A stretch of 62,769 nucleotides of DNA from Verrucomicrobiia bacterium (GCA_030425485.1 JAUIAM010000023.1:5001-67769), one strand, 5' to 3'. Positions 33,252-42,275 are shown, counted from the first letter of the stretch. Made by a program: numbers and translations. Notes: a model not told the origin generated them from the letters alone.

Positions 33252-34451
33252 CTATGAGTTCAGAAACCCCTCCACCAGGGCGTAAAGCTCGGGAGCTTCG
33301 ACCAGGAACGAGTCGTGCCCAAAGTCCATGTTGACCTCGGCGTAGCTGGCGTCCTTGCCCGCGCGCAGCATGGCGTGGACGATGGCGCGGTTTTGCTCCG
33401 GCGGGAACAGCCAGTCCGAGGTAAAGCCCACCACGAGGCAGCGCGCCTTGAGCCGCTCAAAGGCCGAAGCAAGGTGGGTGCAGGCATCCGTAGCACTTGA
33501 AGTCTCAGCAGGGTGCTCTACCCCCTCATTGCCCGCGGATGCCACCCGCCCATAAAGGTCGAAGCGGTCGAGTGCTTTGGTAAAGTAAAGGTAAGTGTTG
33601 GCATCGAAGCGGTTGACAAAGCTCCGCCCCTGGTAGCGCAGGTAGCTCTCTACCTCAAACTCCACGTCGAGGTGATTCCCCGTGCGGGCTGACTTGCGCA
33701 CGCGCCCGAACTTGCGCTCCAGCCCCTCGTCCGAGAGGTAGGTAATGTGGGCCATCATACGGGCCACAGCGAGGCCGACGTTGGGTCCGTTGCCGGGGGA
33801 GTAGTCGCCGCCGTTCCAGCCCGGGTCCTGCACGATCGCGCTGCGCCCGACCTCGTTAAAGGCAATGGCCTGCGCACTCTGGCGGGCCGTCGTGGCCATG
33901 GGCAAAATCGAACGCACGCGGTCGGGGTACTCAAGCGCCCACTGGAGCACCTGCATGCCCCCCATCGAGCCACCCACCGCGCTGTGCAGGGTGGTCACGC
34001 CGAGGTGGTCGAGCAGACGCGCCTGCGCCCGCACCATGTCCCGGATGCTGACCACGGGAAAGTCCAACCCGTAGGCCTTGCCCGTCTCGGGGTTGATCGA
34101 CGCGGGCCCGGTCGAACCCTGGCAGCCGCCGAGGCAGTTCGAGCAAATGACAAAGTAGCGGCTCGTGTCGATGGGCTTACCGGGGCCAATGATGTTGTTC
34201 CACCAGCCCGCTTTCTTGTCGTTAAGCGAGTAAACACCCGCGCAGTGATGGTCGCCGCTGAGCGCGTGGGTAATGAGCACAGCGTTGTCGCCCGCTGCGT
34301 TGAGCTTACCGTAAGTCTCGTAGCGCAGGGTAAAGCCCGGCAGCACGCGCCCGTCCTCAAAGGTAAACGGCTCGCTGCTGACAAAGTCGTGGTACTCGAC
34401 CAGCCCGACCTCGCCCCCAAGCGTTGGCGAAGCTGTCTCGGCATCATTCAT
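33252..34451 (-). CDS. metX: Homoserine O-acetyltransferase
   Basis: 399 residues of the alpha/beta-hydrolase fold. GFTLRYETYGKLN, NAVLITHALSGDHH, CLGGCQGSTGPASINPETGK and the nucleophile motif AVGGSMGGMQVLQWA are canonical MetX. The catalytic Asp is in FTSDWLFPPEQ and the His in DFGHDSFLVE. It acetylates (or possibly succinylates) homoserine in methionine synthesis; acyl specificity cannot be read safely. rlmH follows directly and metW further on. Confidence 0.93.
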   Translation of the reverse strand: MNDAETASPTLGGEVGLVEYHDFVSSEPFTFEDGRVLPGFTLRYETYGKLNAAGDNAVLITHALSGDHHCAGVYSLNDKKAGWWNNIIGPGKPIDTSRYFVICSNCLGGCQGSTGPASINPETGKAYGLDFPVVSIRDMVRAQARLLDHLGVTTLHSAVGGSMGGMQVLQWALEYPDRVRSILPMATTARQSAQAIAFNEVGRSAIVQDPGWNGGDYSPGNGPNVGLAVARMMAHITYLSDEGLERKFGRVRKSARTGNHLDVEFEVESYLRYQGRSFVNRFDANTYLYFTKALDRFDLYGRVASAGNEGVEHPAETSSATDACTHLASAFERLKARCLVVGFTSDWLFPPEQNRAIVHAMLRAGKDASYAEVNMDFGHDSFLVEAPELYALVEGFLNS

Positions 34452-34578
34452 AAGCCGCCTATTAAAGCACGCATTTCACGAATGGCACGGATAATTTTTA
34501 CCCGCCCTCAACGACCCGGAGAGCACATAGTCTTTCATCTGCATGATTTACGCAGATTCCTTTAACCTCAAACAACTG

Positions 34579-34635
34579 CTTAGTTCTTGTCTGAAATATT
34601 TCACCGCAGAGACGCAAAGTCGCAGAGAGCTTCAG
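34579..34635. repeat. Intergenic repeat, family A copy 3
   Basis: CTTAGTTCTTGTCTGAAATA, then TTTCACCGCAGAGACGCAAA and GTCGCAGAGAGCTTCAG. It is related to the copies at 24275-24329 and 24514-24570. Confidence 0.6.
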
Positions 34636-34670
34636 ATTTGCGCTCTATCCAGGTAATGCCTGATACCCTT

Positions 34671-34750
34671 TGTGTTTTTTTACCACGGATCACACGGATG
34701 CTCTCAGATCGCCTAGGAAGAATCTGCGTAAATCTTTGAAATCTGCGGAC
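34671..34750. repeat. Intergenic repeat, family B copy 2
   Basis: It starts with a T-rich run and ACCACGGATCACACGGATGC, one base different from copy 1 at 19172-19200, and continues with TCTGCGTAAATCTTTGAAAT and CTGCGGA. Here the family is seen without a MITE attached. Confidence 0.6.
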
Positions 34751-34765
34751 AGAAAACGAAGCCCG

Positions 34766-35506
34766 CTAGCTCAGCATGGACTCGTCCAGGTCGACGTTGC
34801 TGTGGACGGCTTTGACGTCCTCCAGGTCTTCGAGCAGATCGATCAGGCGGAGAACCTGCTTGGCGATGTCCTTGTCCGTCACGGTGACTTCGTTGTTGGG
34901 CAGGTAAGCCATTTCGGAGGACTCGCACTTGATGCCCTTTTCTTCGAGCGCGTTGGAAACATTATGGTATTCGCTGATCTCGCAAATAACCTCAAAGTGG
35001 TCGCCCTCGTTGAGCACGTCCTCGGCTCCGGCCTCAAGCGCAACCTCCATCAGGCTGTCCTCGTCGGTGGCATCGCCCGCGATGATGAACTGCCCCTTGC
35101 GCTGGAAGTTGAAGGCGAGCGCGCCGGCTCCGGCCAGGTTGCCGTTGCACTTAGTGAAGGTGCTGCGGACTTCGGAGGCGCTGCGGTTTTTATTGTCGGT
35201 GGTGACTTCGACGATGACGCCGACGCCGCCCGGGGCGTAGCCCTCGTAGACCAGTTCCTCGTAGGTCACGCCGGGCAGCTCACCCGTGCCCTTCTTGATC
35301 GCCTTGTCAATGTTGTCCGAGGGCATGTTGGAGCCCTTGGCCTTGAGGATACACGTGCGCAGGCGTGGGTTAAACTCCGGGTCGCCTCCGCCCTCGCGGG
35401 CCGCGATGGTGATTTCCTTCGAGAGGACGCTGAAAATTTTGCCGCGCTTGGCGTCAACTGCCGCTTTGGCGCGTTTGATGGTGGCCCATTTACTGTGTCC
35501 GGACAT
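34766..35506 (-). CDS. yebC: YebC/PmpR family protein
   Basis: 246 residues, normal length. The N-terminus MSGHSKWATIKRAKAAVDAK is diagnostic, followed by RGKIFSVLSKEITIAAREGG and MPSDNIDKAIKKGTGELPG. YebC proteins have been described as transcription regulators and more recently as ribosome-associated factors that help translation of difficult motifs. It follows yidC on the same strand after a 67-nt gap. Confidence 0.94.
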   Translation of the reverse strand: MSGHSKWATIKRAKAAVDAKRGKIFSVLSKEITIAAREGGGDPEFNPRLRTCILKAKGSNMPSDNIDKAIKKGTGELPGVTYEELVYEGYAPGGVGVIVEVTTDNKNRSASEVRSTFTKCNGNLAGAGALAFNFQRKGQFIIAGDATDEDSLMEVALEAGAEDVLNEGDHFEVICEISEYHNVSNALEEKGIKCESSEMAYLPNNEVTVTDKDIAKQVLRLIDLLEDLEDVKAVHSNVDLDESMLS

Positions 35507-35573
35507 AGCGGAAATTCCATGACGCGCACGCTTGGGCCGTCAAGCACGAACCCAAGGCGTGTCGGCGATTCAC

Positions 35574-37571
35574 CTAGCGCTTCTTTTTCTTCTTGGTGGT
35601 GGGTGAACCGCGCCCGGCAAGGCGCTTCTTGGCGGCGTCCTGTTCGGCCTTGGCCTTCTCCAGACGCTCACGGAAGCTGGGCTTGCGGGGTTTGCCGTCG
35701 TCCACGACTTCGAGTTCGTCGGGTTCATCGTCCGAGCGGCGGTTGGTGATCCACTGCTGGCAGATGGTAAAGAGGTTCTGGCAAGTCCAGTAAAGCACGA
35801 GGCCGGAGGGGAAGTTGTAACAGAACAACAGAAAGACCAGCGGCATGAACTTGAAGATCGTGCGCTGCATGTTGTCCGTGGTCGGCGTGGGCATCATCTG
35901 CATCTGCACAAACATGGTCACAGCCATGATGAGCGGTAGCGGATTAACCGGGAAGCCCATGACCACCGCCATGGTGTCGGATACGGACAGGTCCGGAATC
36001 CACAGGAACGGGGCAAAGCGCAGCTCGGATACCGTGCGCAGCATGTAAAACAGGGCAAAGAAAATCGGAATCTGCAAGATGAGCGGCAGGCAGCCCGCTG
36101 CGGGGTTGACCTTGTGCTTACGAAACAGCTCCAGCGTCTGCTTCTGCATTTCCTGCGGGTTGTCCTTATGCTTCTCGCGCAGCTCCTGCATCATCGGCTG
36201 GATCTTCGACATGCGCTTGGCCGAGCGAACCTGAATCTGCGTCAGCGGGAAGAGCAGCGTCTTGATGATGATCGTAACGATGATGATGGTGAAGCCCCAG
36301 CCCCAGGTCGGTGCCACGTAGGCCACGATACCGTGGATCCAGATCATCAGGTAGAGCAGTAGTTTACTGATACCGGCAAAGAAACCGAACTGCATGACAA
36401 GGTCCTGCTCCTGGCCCAGCTTGCTCAGGCGGGGGAACTCCTTCGGGCCGACGTAGTACTCCAGCCCAAGTTCCTTGGACTCGCCCGCGGTCAATACCCC
36501 TAAGTCAAAACGGATCGCCCCGGTCATGCCCTTCTCCATCTCGGGATCATCGATGGCGGCGCCGAGATCAACATCGGTCGCATAAATGCCCACGCCAGGC
36601 GTGCGGGGGGTCAACACACCGACAAAAAACTGGTTCTTGATCGCGGCCCAGACGACGTTGTTCACGTTTTCCTCAACGTAGGGAACGGGTGCGCTGGCAC
36701 CAAAGCCAAGGAAGCCTTTGCTGCCCTTAAACTCGGACATATTGACGAATTCCGCATCATCGCCGTCGTAGTAGCCAAAGTTCATCGCCGTGCCGGTAAC
36801 GTCGCCCTCGGTCGGGGGGGCCGTGCCCACATTGACGTAGATGTCCAGCGGCTTGGCCAGGGGGCGGTCGGACTCGTTGGTAAAGCCGATGTTGTGCAGG
36901 ATGACGTAGGGGTCCTCCTCGCTGCCTGCGCCACGAATCTCGTACACGCGGCGGATCAGAATACCGTTGGGTGCGCGGTAGCGGAAAGCGATACTCGTGT
37001 CGGTGGTCTTGGCCTCGATGAGCTCGTAGGTCGGAGCGAACTCCTCCGGCACGCCGTCGCCGTCGGTATCGAGGCTGATGGCCAGCGCGGGCAGGACGCC
37101 ACCGGCATTAAAGACGTAGGGCACCTCCGGCTGGTCGATCGTAGCCGGGTACTTGAGCTTGTCCGCGTGGTCCTTGACGATGAACTCCACGTGCTTGATC
37201 GCCCCGCCCCAGGTGGAGAACGTCACCGCTATGGCCTCATTCTTGAGTACGTACTGCTCTTCCTCGGCCCGTTGGCCCGTTGCGGGAGCTTGTACGCTCG
37301 TGGCGGGCTTATCCGAAGCCAGCGCGAAAACATCGTTCTCCGAGGGCGTCGCCGCCGGGGTGGATGTCGCCTCTGGCTTGGCCTCCGGGGTGCTGTCGTC
37401 CGTCAGGCTCGGCAGCGCGTCATCGGCCTTTTCAGGTGCCTGCGCAGCCTGCTCAGCCTGCTGTTGACGGTATTCATCAGCGCGTTCAGCGGCGTCCTTC
37501 TGCTGAAAGTAGCCGACAATAAAAGCAGCGCCAATAAACAGGACGCCTATAATGGTGTTCTTCTTATCCAT
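35574..37571 (-). CDS. yidC: Membrane protein insertase YidC
   Basis: 665 residues, long for the family. An N-terminal helix (about 5-23) and a Pro/Ala/Glu-rich linker (to about 105) precede the periplasmic beta domain (about 110-390). The conserved C-terminal five-helix insertase follows, with MSKIQPMMQELREKHKDNPQ, NPAAGCLPLILQIPIFFALF and FPSGLVLYWTCQNLFTICQQ. It inserts inner-membrane proteins alone or with Sec. The basic C-terminus (KKKKKR) suits ribosome binding. It sits with rpmH, rnpA and yidD as in many bacteria. Confidence 0.95.
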   Translation of the reverse strand: MDKKNTIIGVLFIGAAFIVGYFQQKDAAERADEYRQQQAEQAAQAPEKADDALPSLTDDSTPEAKPEATSTPAATPSENDVFALASDKPATSVQAPATGQRAEEEQYVLKNEAIAVTFSTWGGAIKHVEFIVKDHADKLKYPATIDQPEVPYVFNAGGVLPALAISLDTDGDGVPEEFAPTYELIEAKTTDTSIAFRYRAPNGILIRRVYEIRGAGSEEDPYVILHNIGFTNESDRPLAKPLDIYVNVGTAPPTEGDVTGTAMNFGYYDGDDAEFVNMSEFKGSKGFLGFGASAPVPYVEENVNNVVWAAIKNQFFVGVLTPRTPGVGIYATDVDLGAAIDDPEMEKGMTGAIRFDLGVLTAGESKELGLEYYVGPKEFPRLSKLGQEQDLVMQFGFFAGISKLLLYLMIWIHGIVAYVAPTWGWGFTIIIVTIIIKTLLFPLTQIQVRSAKRMSKIQPMMQELREKHKDNPQEMQKQTLELFRKHKVNPAAGCLPLILQIPIFFALFYMLRTVSELRFAPFLWIPDLSVSDTMAVVMGFPVNPLPLIMAVTMFVQMQMMPTPTTDNMQRTIFKFMPLVFLLFCYNFPSGLVLYWTCQNLFTICQQWITNRRSDDEPDELEVVDDGKPRKPSFRERLEKAKAEQDAAKKRLAGRGSPTTKKKKKR

Positions 37572-37661
37572 TAGGAAAAGGTTCAGTTACCGCAAATCTG
37601 ACCCCGGTACGGCAAGCTTGTTTCTGCCGAAATTGCGTAAAAGCCACACCAGCAAAGGGTA

Positions 37662-37964
37662 TTAGCGCTTTAAAACGCCACTGGCAAAGAGGTGCTCTGA
37701 ACGGGCGGCGTTACGCTTGGGCGGCACGGGGTCGTGGCCGCCGGGGTGAAAAGGATGGCAGCGCAGGATGCGCCGCAGCGCAAGCCAGCCACCGCGAAAC
37801 AGCCCGTGCGTGAGCAGGGACTGGCGGGCGTACTCCGAGCAGGTCGGGTGAAAACGGCAGCCTGCATGCGGCCCGAAAAGCAGCCGTTTGAGCGGCGAAA
37901 GGGCCACCTGATACACGCGCACCAGGGCAATCATCAAACGGGCGGCTAGGGACGGCTTGCTCAT
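37662..37964 (-). CDS. yidD: Membrane protein insertion efficiency factor YidD
   Basis: 100 residues from [20 protein letters not shown]. The family core is [37 protein letters not shown] and [20 protein letters not shown], with conserved Cys residues. YidD supports YidC-dependent insertion. The ATG overlaps the rnpA stop (ATGA), so the two are coupled. Confidence 0.92.
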   Translation of the reverse strand: MSKPSLAARLMIALVRVYQVALSPLKRLLFGPHAGCRFHPTCSEYARQSLLTHGLFRGGWLALRRILRCHPFHPGGHDPVPPKRNAARSEHLFASGVLKR

Positions 37965-38317
37965 GTCAATTTGCATTTGCCCAGAGCACGCAAGTAGCGC
38001 TCCTCCAGGTCTTTGTAAGCAAAATCTGCATACTGCGTACGCACGATGATGATGACATCGCAGCGCGGTGGCAGGCGGTCCTGATTGAGCCGAAACATCT
38101 CGCGAAACTGGCGTTTGGCCCGATTGCGCTTAACGGCGTTTCCGACGCGACGCGACGCGATGACGCCCAAACGGCGCAGCACCGTTGACTCGACTGGCTC
38201 TACGCGCAGCGGGAGAATGCGTAAAATAAACGCGCCGCAATCGGCCCGGAAGCCGTCGCGGCGGGACCGGTCAAAATCCGCCCGCGTACGCAGGCGCTGA
38301 CCCGGCCGGAAACGCAT
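37961..38317 (-). CDS. rnpA: Ribonuclease P protein component
   Basis: 118 residues from [40 protein letters not shown] is the RNR motif of the protein subunit of RNase P, which trims tRNA 5' leaders with the RNA subunit. The reading frame runs upstream into rpmH, but the start at 38317 fits the family and leaves rpmH 14 nt upstream. Coupled to yidD by an ATGA overlap. Confidence 0.93.
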   Translation of the reverse strand: MRFRPGQRLRTRADFDRSRRDGFRADCGAFILRILPLRVEPVESTVLRRLGVIASRRVGNAVKRNRAKRQFREMFRLNQDRLPPRCDVIIIVRTQYADFAYKDLEERYLRALGKCKLT

Positions 38318-38331
38318 CTCCGAGCGCGGTG

Positions 38332-38469
38332 TTAGACCTGCGTGAGGCGCTTGCGGCCCTTGGCACGGCGGGCAGCGAGAACCTTGCGGCCCCCGCGGGT
38401 AAGCTTGCGGGCACGAAAACCGCACTTGCGGACGCGCTTCACACGGTGTGGACGATAGGTGGGTCCCAT
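38332..38469 (-). CDS. rpmH: 50S ribosomal protein L34
   Basis: 45 residues: [20 protein letters not shown] followed by [20 protein letters not shown] and a short tail. It is a highly basic small ribosomal protein, and the GFRAR and [14 protein letters not shown] pattern identifies L34. It is the first gene of rpmH-rnpA-yidD-yidC. In many bacteria this cluster sits next to dnaA and oriC, but neither is seen here. Confidence 0.95.
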   Translation of the reverse strand: MGPTYRPHRVKRVRKCGFRARKLTRGGRKVLAARRAKGRKRLTQV

Positions 38470-38571
38470 TGGATTAAAGCTTTCAGATTAATGGTTTTTA
38501 GCGAAACCGACCGATAAAAGCGGTTTTTTAAGAGCTGTCAAGGCTTAGAAGCCGAGGTATATACCACTAGC

Positions 38572-39000
38572 TTACGATTCAAACGTCACTTTTTCTGGGC
38601 CGAGTAAGGTTTCCATGTGTTTAGCAAAGGCCAAAACTTTCGCTTCCGACAGATTATAGCCGGCGTCAACCTGGAATTCTCCATCTCGTGTTTGCAAGGT
38701 CGCAAACGGCCAGTCGGGCAATGGAATGCGGATCGAACAATGCGATACATCTTCCAAATGTACAACTTTCAGCTTTACGGCACTTCCCCAGCATACCCTG
38801 TCACGGTAGAGGTATATGCCGTGGGCATGTGTATAGGTAAGGAAAACACCTACAAAGAGAACGCCACAACCTATCAAATACACTAATTCGACATCCAGCA
38901 TTAAGAAAAACACAAACAGCGCTGCAATAATTGGGAGAAATAGCAGAGCTGGCTGACTACCCTTGACTTCATCGACGAAAACCATGCCTTTTTCGTCCAT
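38572..39000 (-). CDS. Hypothetical membrane protein, PH-like
   Basis: 142 residues from ATG 39000 (ATG 38985 possible). Two membrane helices (about 17-35 and 39-56) are followed by a beta-rich cytosolic part, including GIYLYRDRVCWGSAVKLKVVHL and IPLPDWPFATLQTRDGEFQ, similar in pattern to bacterial PH-like (bPH2/YdbT-type) membrane proteins. I do not recognise a specific family. It starts 7 nt after the aroQ stop, so it is probably in the same transcript. Codon use is somewhat less GC-rich than the neighbours. Confidence 0.6.
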   Translation of the reverse strand: MDEKGMVFVDEVKGSQPALLFLPIIAALFVFFLMLDVELVYLIGCGVLFVGVFLTYTHAHGIYLYRDRVCWGSAVKLKVVHLEDVSHCSIRIPLPDWPFATLQTRDGEFQVDAGYNLSEAKVLAFAKHMETLLGPEKVTFES

Positions 39001-39007
39001 TCCCCAC

Positions 39008-39436
39008 CTACTCCGCCAAAAAGCGCAACGCCGCATCGTAGCCTGCGAAGCCCAGGCCGGTGATAACGCCTGTGGCGGCCTCGGCGGTGATGCTTTTCTG
39101 GCGCAGCTCGCCACGGTGGAAGACGTTAGAGATGTGTACCTCGACGTAGGGCAGGCCACTGGCCTTGATCGCATCGAGCAGGGAAACACTGGTGTGAGTC
39201 AGCCCGGCAGGGTTGCCGATAAGCGCGTCGAAGCCAAGGTCGGCCCACTCGGCCATTTTCTCGATCAGCACGCCCTCGAAGTTCGACTGGAAGAACTCGA
39301 TCTCCACCCCCAGCTCATCGGCCAGCTTCTCCACCCGGTGGCGCAGGTCGTCGAGGGTTTCCTTGCCGTAAATCTCCGGTTCGCGGATACCGAGGCGATC
39401 GAGGTTGGGGCCGTTGAAAATGCCGATCTTCTTCAT
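39008..39436 (-). CDS. aroQ: 3-dehydroquinate dehydratase, type II
   Basis: 142 residues from ATG 39436. IGIFNGPNLDRLGIREPEIY is the family N-terminus with the catalytic Tyr of the lid, FFQSNFEGVLIEKM has the conserved Glu, GNPAGLTHTSVSLLDAI holds the substrate Asn region, and VEVHISNVFHRGELRQKS the catalytic His. It dehydrates 3-dehydroquinate in the shikimate pathway. It is downstream of the Nif3-family gene on the same strand. Confidence 0.94.
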   Translation of the reverse strand: MKKIGIFNGPNLDRLGIREPEIYGKETLDDLRHRVEKLADELGVEIEFFQSNFEGVLIEKMAEWADLGFDALIGNPAGLTHTSVSLLDAIKASGLPYVEVHISNVFHRGELRQKSITAEAATGVITGLGFAGYDAALRFLAE

Positions 39437-39479
39437 GTTTCTACTCAATAGAATATAAAACGTACAAAGGGGAGAAAAA

Positions 39480-40235
39480 TCACAGCGGGCACCCGGTAGG
39501 GATGAACTCCCACTCCAGGCCGAAATGTTGAGCTACCTCGCTGGCCAGAGCCATCACACCGAAGACCTCCGTGGCGTAGTGGCCGCCGAGGTAGAGGTTG
39601 AGCCCGAGCTCCTGGGCCACGTTGAAATGCTCCTGTTTGAGCTCGCCCGTGATGAAGGTGTCGATCCCGGCGGCGGCCAGGTGGTTGATAGCCGACTGAC
39701 CACTGCCCGAGAGCAGGCCCACGCGCTTGGGCTGCTCCGGCCCACACTCGATCGAAACCAGATTGGCCGGAAAAAGCTCCTGCAGGCGCTGTTTGAGCAC
39801 GGTGCGGATGGGGGCGCTGTCGATAATGGCCCCGATTTTGACCCCCTCGTAGGGCAGAAACCAATCGCTTATCTCCAGCCCGAGGCGGCGCGCGATGCAG
39901 GCATTGTTGCCGATCTCGGGATGGCAATCCAGCGGCAGGTGCGAGCTGTAGACGGCCATGTCGGCCTCAAATAGCGTTTTGACCTTGGCGTAGTTCGCTC
40001 CGGTCATGGGCATGGGCGGACGCCAATTCATACCGTGATGGACGAGGAGGAAGTTGATACCCTTGGCGGCCGCCTCCTTATAGGGGACGAGCCCAGCGTC
40101 CACCGCCGCTCCTATCTTGGTCACAGAGCCGGAGTTGGCCACCTGCAGGCCATTCATGGCCGGAGGAAAGTCGGTAATGTCAGCAATACGCGTCCGCTCG
40201 TCGCAGAACGCAACCAGTTGATTTAGCGGGGTCAT
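39480..40235 (-). CDS. Nif3-like dinuclear metal center protein (DUF34)
   Basis: 251 residues from ATG 40235. NGLQVANSGSVTKIGAAVD, INFLLVHHGMNW (HHG metal ligands), YSSHLPLDCHPEIGNNACIA and the C-terminal YLGGHYATEVFGVMALA (ligand H...E) are the DUF34/Nif3 signature that binds two metals. Members have been linked to GTP cyclohydrolase-like activity and metal trafficking, but the reaction is not settled. It is upstream of aroQ by 43 nt. Confidence 0.9.
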   Translation of the reverse strand: MTPLNQLVAFCDERTRIADITDFPPAMNGLQVANSGSVTKIGAAVDAGLVPYKEAAAKGINFLLVHHGMNWRPPMPMTGANYAKVKTLFEADMAVYSSHLPLDCHPEIGNNACIARRLGLEISDWFLPYEGVKIGAIIDSAPIRTVLKQRLQELFPANLVSIECGPEQPKRVGLLSGSGQSAINHLAAAGIDTFITGELKQEHFNVAQELGLNLYLGGHYATEVFGVMALASEVAQHFGLEWEFIPTGCPL

Positions 40236-40391
40236 TGCCACCACCCTAAGCGAAAACCATGCCCACTAGCACGGAAAAAACGTCGGCACGCCGTTAAAGC
40301 TAAGTGAAAATCCGCGGGCAAACATTAGGCACACCCCCGGGATAAAGGGTTGCGCGCGCGAGCCACCGAGCGAATAATACGCAGCAAACCT

Positions 40392-41069
40392 ATGTCCGAA
40401 CTTCAGCACATCAAGGGCATCATTTTCGACATGGACGGCCTCATGCTCGACACCGAGCGGCTGTACCGCAAGGCCTACCAACAGGCCGCGATGGAGGTCG
40501 GTATCGACTTTCCCGACGAGGTCTACGCCCGCATGATCGGCCACCGGGCCGACTCCAGCCAGCGTATCATGCGCGAATCCCTCGGGCCAGACGCCCCCCA
40601 CGAGGAGATCATTGACGGTGCCCGCCGCCACTACTACGTCCTGCTGGAGAAGGGAGGCATCCCCCTGCGCCCCGGCCTGCTCGAGGTCCTCACCTACCTG
40701 GACGAGATCGGCATGCCGAGGGCCGTAGCCACTTCCACGCATGGCAACCTGACCGCGAGTAAGCTCGCCGCCGCCGGACTGGCCAAGCGCTTTCAAGTCG
40801 TCGTCAGCGGCGATGAAGTCGAGCGCGGCAAGCCCGCGCCGGACATCTACCTGCGCGCCGCCGGACTGCTCGATCTGGAGCCTGCCGACTGCCTTGTGCT
40901 GGAAGACTCCCCCACCGGGCTGGCTGGTGCCCACGCCGCCGGGATGACCCCCGTGCTCATTCCCGACCTGACCGAACCCAGCCCAACCAGCCGTGAGCAG
41001 GCCCACAGCATTTACCCCTCCCTGCTGGACTTCCTCGTTCACTTCAAGCAGGCCCGCCTGGCCAAGTGA
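40392..41069 (+). CDS. HAD superfamily hydrolase (beta-phosphoglucomutase-like)
   Basis: 225 residues from MSELQHIKGIIFDMDGLMLD. Motif I is FDMDGLMLDTE, motif II is AVATSTHGN, motif III Lys is in RGKPAPDIYLRAAG and motif IV is VLEDSPTGLAGAHAAGM. A helical C1 cap sits between motifs I and II. The set is that of subfamily IA phosphatases and beta-phosphoglucomutases. The substrate is uncertain. It is followed by the protease gene 12 nt on. Confidence 0.88.
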   Translation: MSELQHIKGIIFDMDGLMLDTERLYRKAYQQAAMEVGIDFPDEVYARMIGHRADSSQRIMRESLGPDAPHEEIIDGARRHYYVLLEKGGIPLRPGLLEVLTYLDEIGMPRAVATSTHGNLTASKLAAAGLAKRFQVVVSGDEVERGKPAPDIYLRAAGLLDLEPADCLVLEDSPTGLAGAHAAGMTPVLIPDLTEPSPTSREQAHSIYPSLLDFLVHFKQARLAK

Positions 41070-41081
41070 ACCGCCCCGGCC

Positions 41082-42203
41082 ATGCCCACGCTCCTGCAAC
41101 GCCTCCTGCTTTTTACGCTGCTTTTAATCAGCACACAGGCCCTCGAAGCGCGCATGGTGGCCAAGCTCGAAGCGGGCGATAAGGTCTTTTACAACGTCAT
41201 TGTCCGCAAAGTGCAGCCGGACTCGATCATCATCCAGCACAAGGACGGACTGGCCAAGGTGCCAATGGAGCTGCTTCCGCCGGAGTGGCAAAAACAGCTC
41301 GGCTACAACCCGGAGGTGGCCGAAGCCTACCGTGAAGCCCAGCAAGAGCGCGAGGAGCGCATCCGCGCGCAACAGGAAGCCGAGGCCCGCGCCATCGCCG
41401 AAAAAAAGGCCACCCTGCCCAAGGAAGGCACCGTGGCCGATCGCGTGCTGCCGCTCTTTGGCACTACCCCGCGCCCCCAGCAGCGCGTGGACATGCGCCC
41501 GGAGTTCCAGCAGTACGACCTCTACGCCAAGGATCAGGGCCGCAGGCCGAGCTGCTCGGTCTTCTCCGTGGTCAGCGCACTGGAGTTTCAATTGGCCCGC
41601 AACCGCCAGCAGCCCGAGCGTCTCTCCGAGGAATACCTCATCTGGGCCACCCGCAAATCCCTCGGTATGGAGCAGGCTGTGCTCGACGACCCGAGCGACC
41701 TGACCGGGGACGACGACCTCGGCTTTACCATCATGGAAGTCGTGCAGGCCCTGCGCGCCTACGGCATCGTCACCGCTGATGACATGCCCAACACCTTTGG
41801 CAAGCGCATGGCCGAAATCGACACGCCCGACGCGGATGCCATTAACGCCGCCCGCCAACGGCAAGAGGTCTACGCCTACCAGGTCACAGGACGCAGCAAC
41901 ACCGACCGCCTGCAAGGCATCGTTCACCTGCTCAACGAAGGCGTACCGGTCGTCATCGGGCTGGCCTGGCCGCACTACCGCAGTCTGCGCTCTCCGCTCC
42001 TCAGTCGCCAGACGCCCCGTGAAGGGTCGGCCCACGCCGTGACGCTCGTGGGCTACAAGTGTGAGAATGGCAGGCTGATGAGTGCGCGCTTTCTCTTTAA
42101 AAACTCCTGGGGGCCAGGCTGGGGTAACGGCGGCTACGGCTGGGTCACCTGGGAGTACCTCGACAAGCACCTCTACAGTGCGTTCTTCCTCGACTGCAAA
42201 TAG
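41082..42203 (+). CDS. Papain-like (C1 family) cysteine protease with SHD1-like N-terminal domain
   Basis: 373 residues. Signal peptide (about 1-22), then an SHD1-like small beta domain (about 25-75, VIVRKVQPDSIIIQHKDGLA) and a charged coiled segment (about 78-112). The papain-like domain has Q152 and C158 (SCSVFSVVSAL), H318 (GSAHAVTLVGYK) and N341 in KNSWGPGWGNGGYG. It should be an active secreted peptidase. SHD1-peptidase combinations are a feature of PVC bacteria. The N-terminal part may act as a propeptide or localisation module. It directly follows the HAD gene. Confidence 0.85.
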   Translation: MPTLLQRLLLFTLLLISTQALEARMVAKLEAGDKVFYNVIVRKVQPDSIIIQHKDGLAKVPMELLPPEWQKQLGYNPEVAEAYREAQQEREERIRAQQEAEARAIAEKKATLPKEGTVADRVLPLFGTTPRPQQRVDMRPEFQQYDLYAKDQGRRPSCSVFSVVSALEFQLARNRQQPERLSEEYLIWATRKSLGMEQAVLDDPSDLTGDDDLGFTIMEVVQALRAYGIVTADDMPNTFGKRMAEIDTPDADAINAARQRQEVYAYQVTGRSNTDRLQGIVHLLNEGVPVVIGLAWPHYRSLRSPLLSRQTPREGSAHAVTLVGYKCENGRLMSARFLFKNSWGPGWGNGGYGWVTWEYLDKHLYSAFFLDCK

Positions 42204-42275
42204 GCACCAACGCGCGCTTTACCATTGGTAAAAAACAGGCTACTGTAGCGCGTGCTTTCAACCCCTGCACAGGAC

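Larger units (their letters stand above)
34452..34765. other. Repeat-rich intergenic region between metX and yebC
   Basis: No gene is seen. It holds family A copy 3 (34579-34635) and family B copy 2 (34671-34750), which ends in AATCTGCGTAAATCTTTGAA and ATCTGCGG. ATCTGCATGATTTACGCAGA near 34538 looks like another fragment. These repeats resemble those at 19.2 and 24.3-24.7 kb. Confidence 0.6.

Noticed and set aside
38470-38571. Replication origin next to rpmH
   Set aside because: The rpmH-rnpA-yidD-yidC cluster is often near oriC, but there is no dnaA gene and no cluster of DnaA boxes. The isolated TTATTCACA matches at 230 and 54579 are not clustered.
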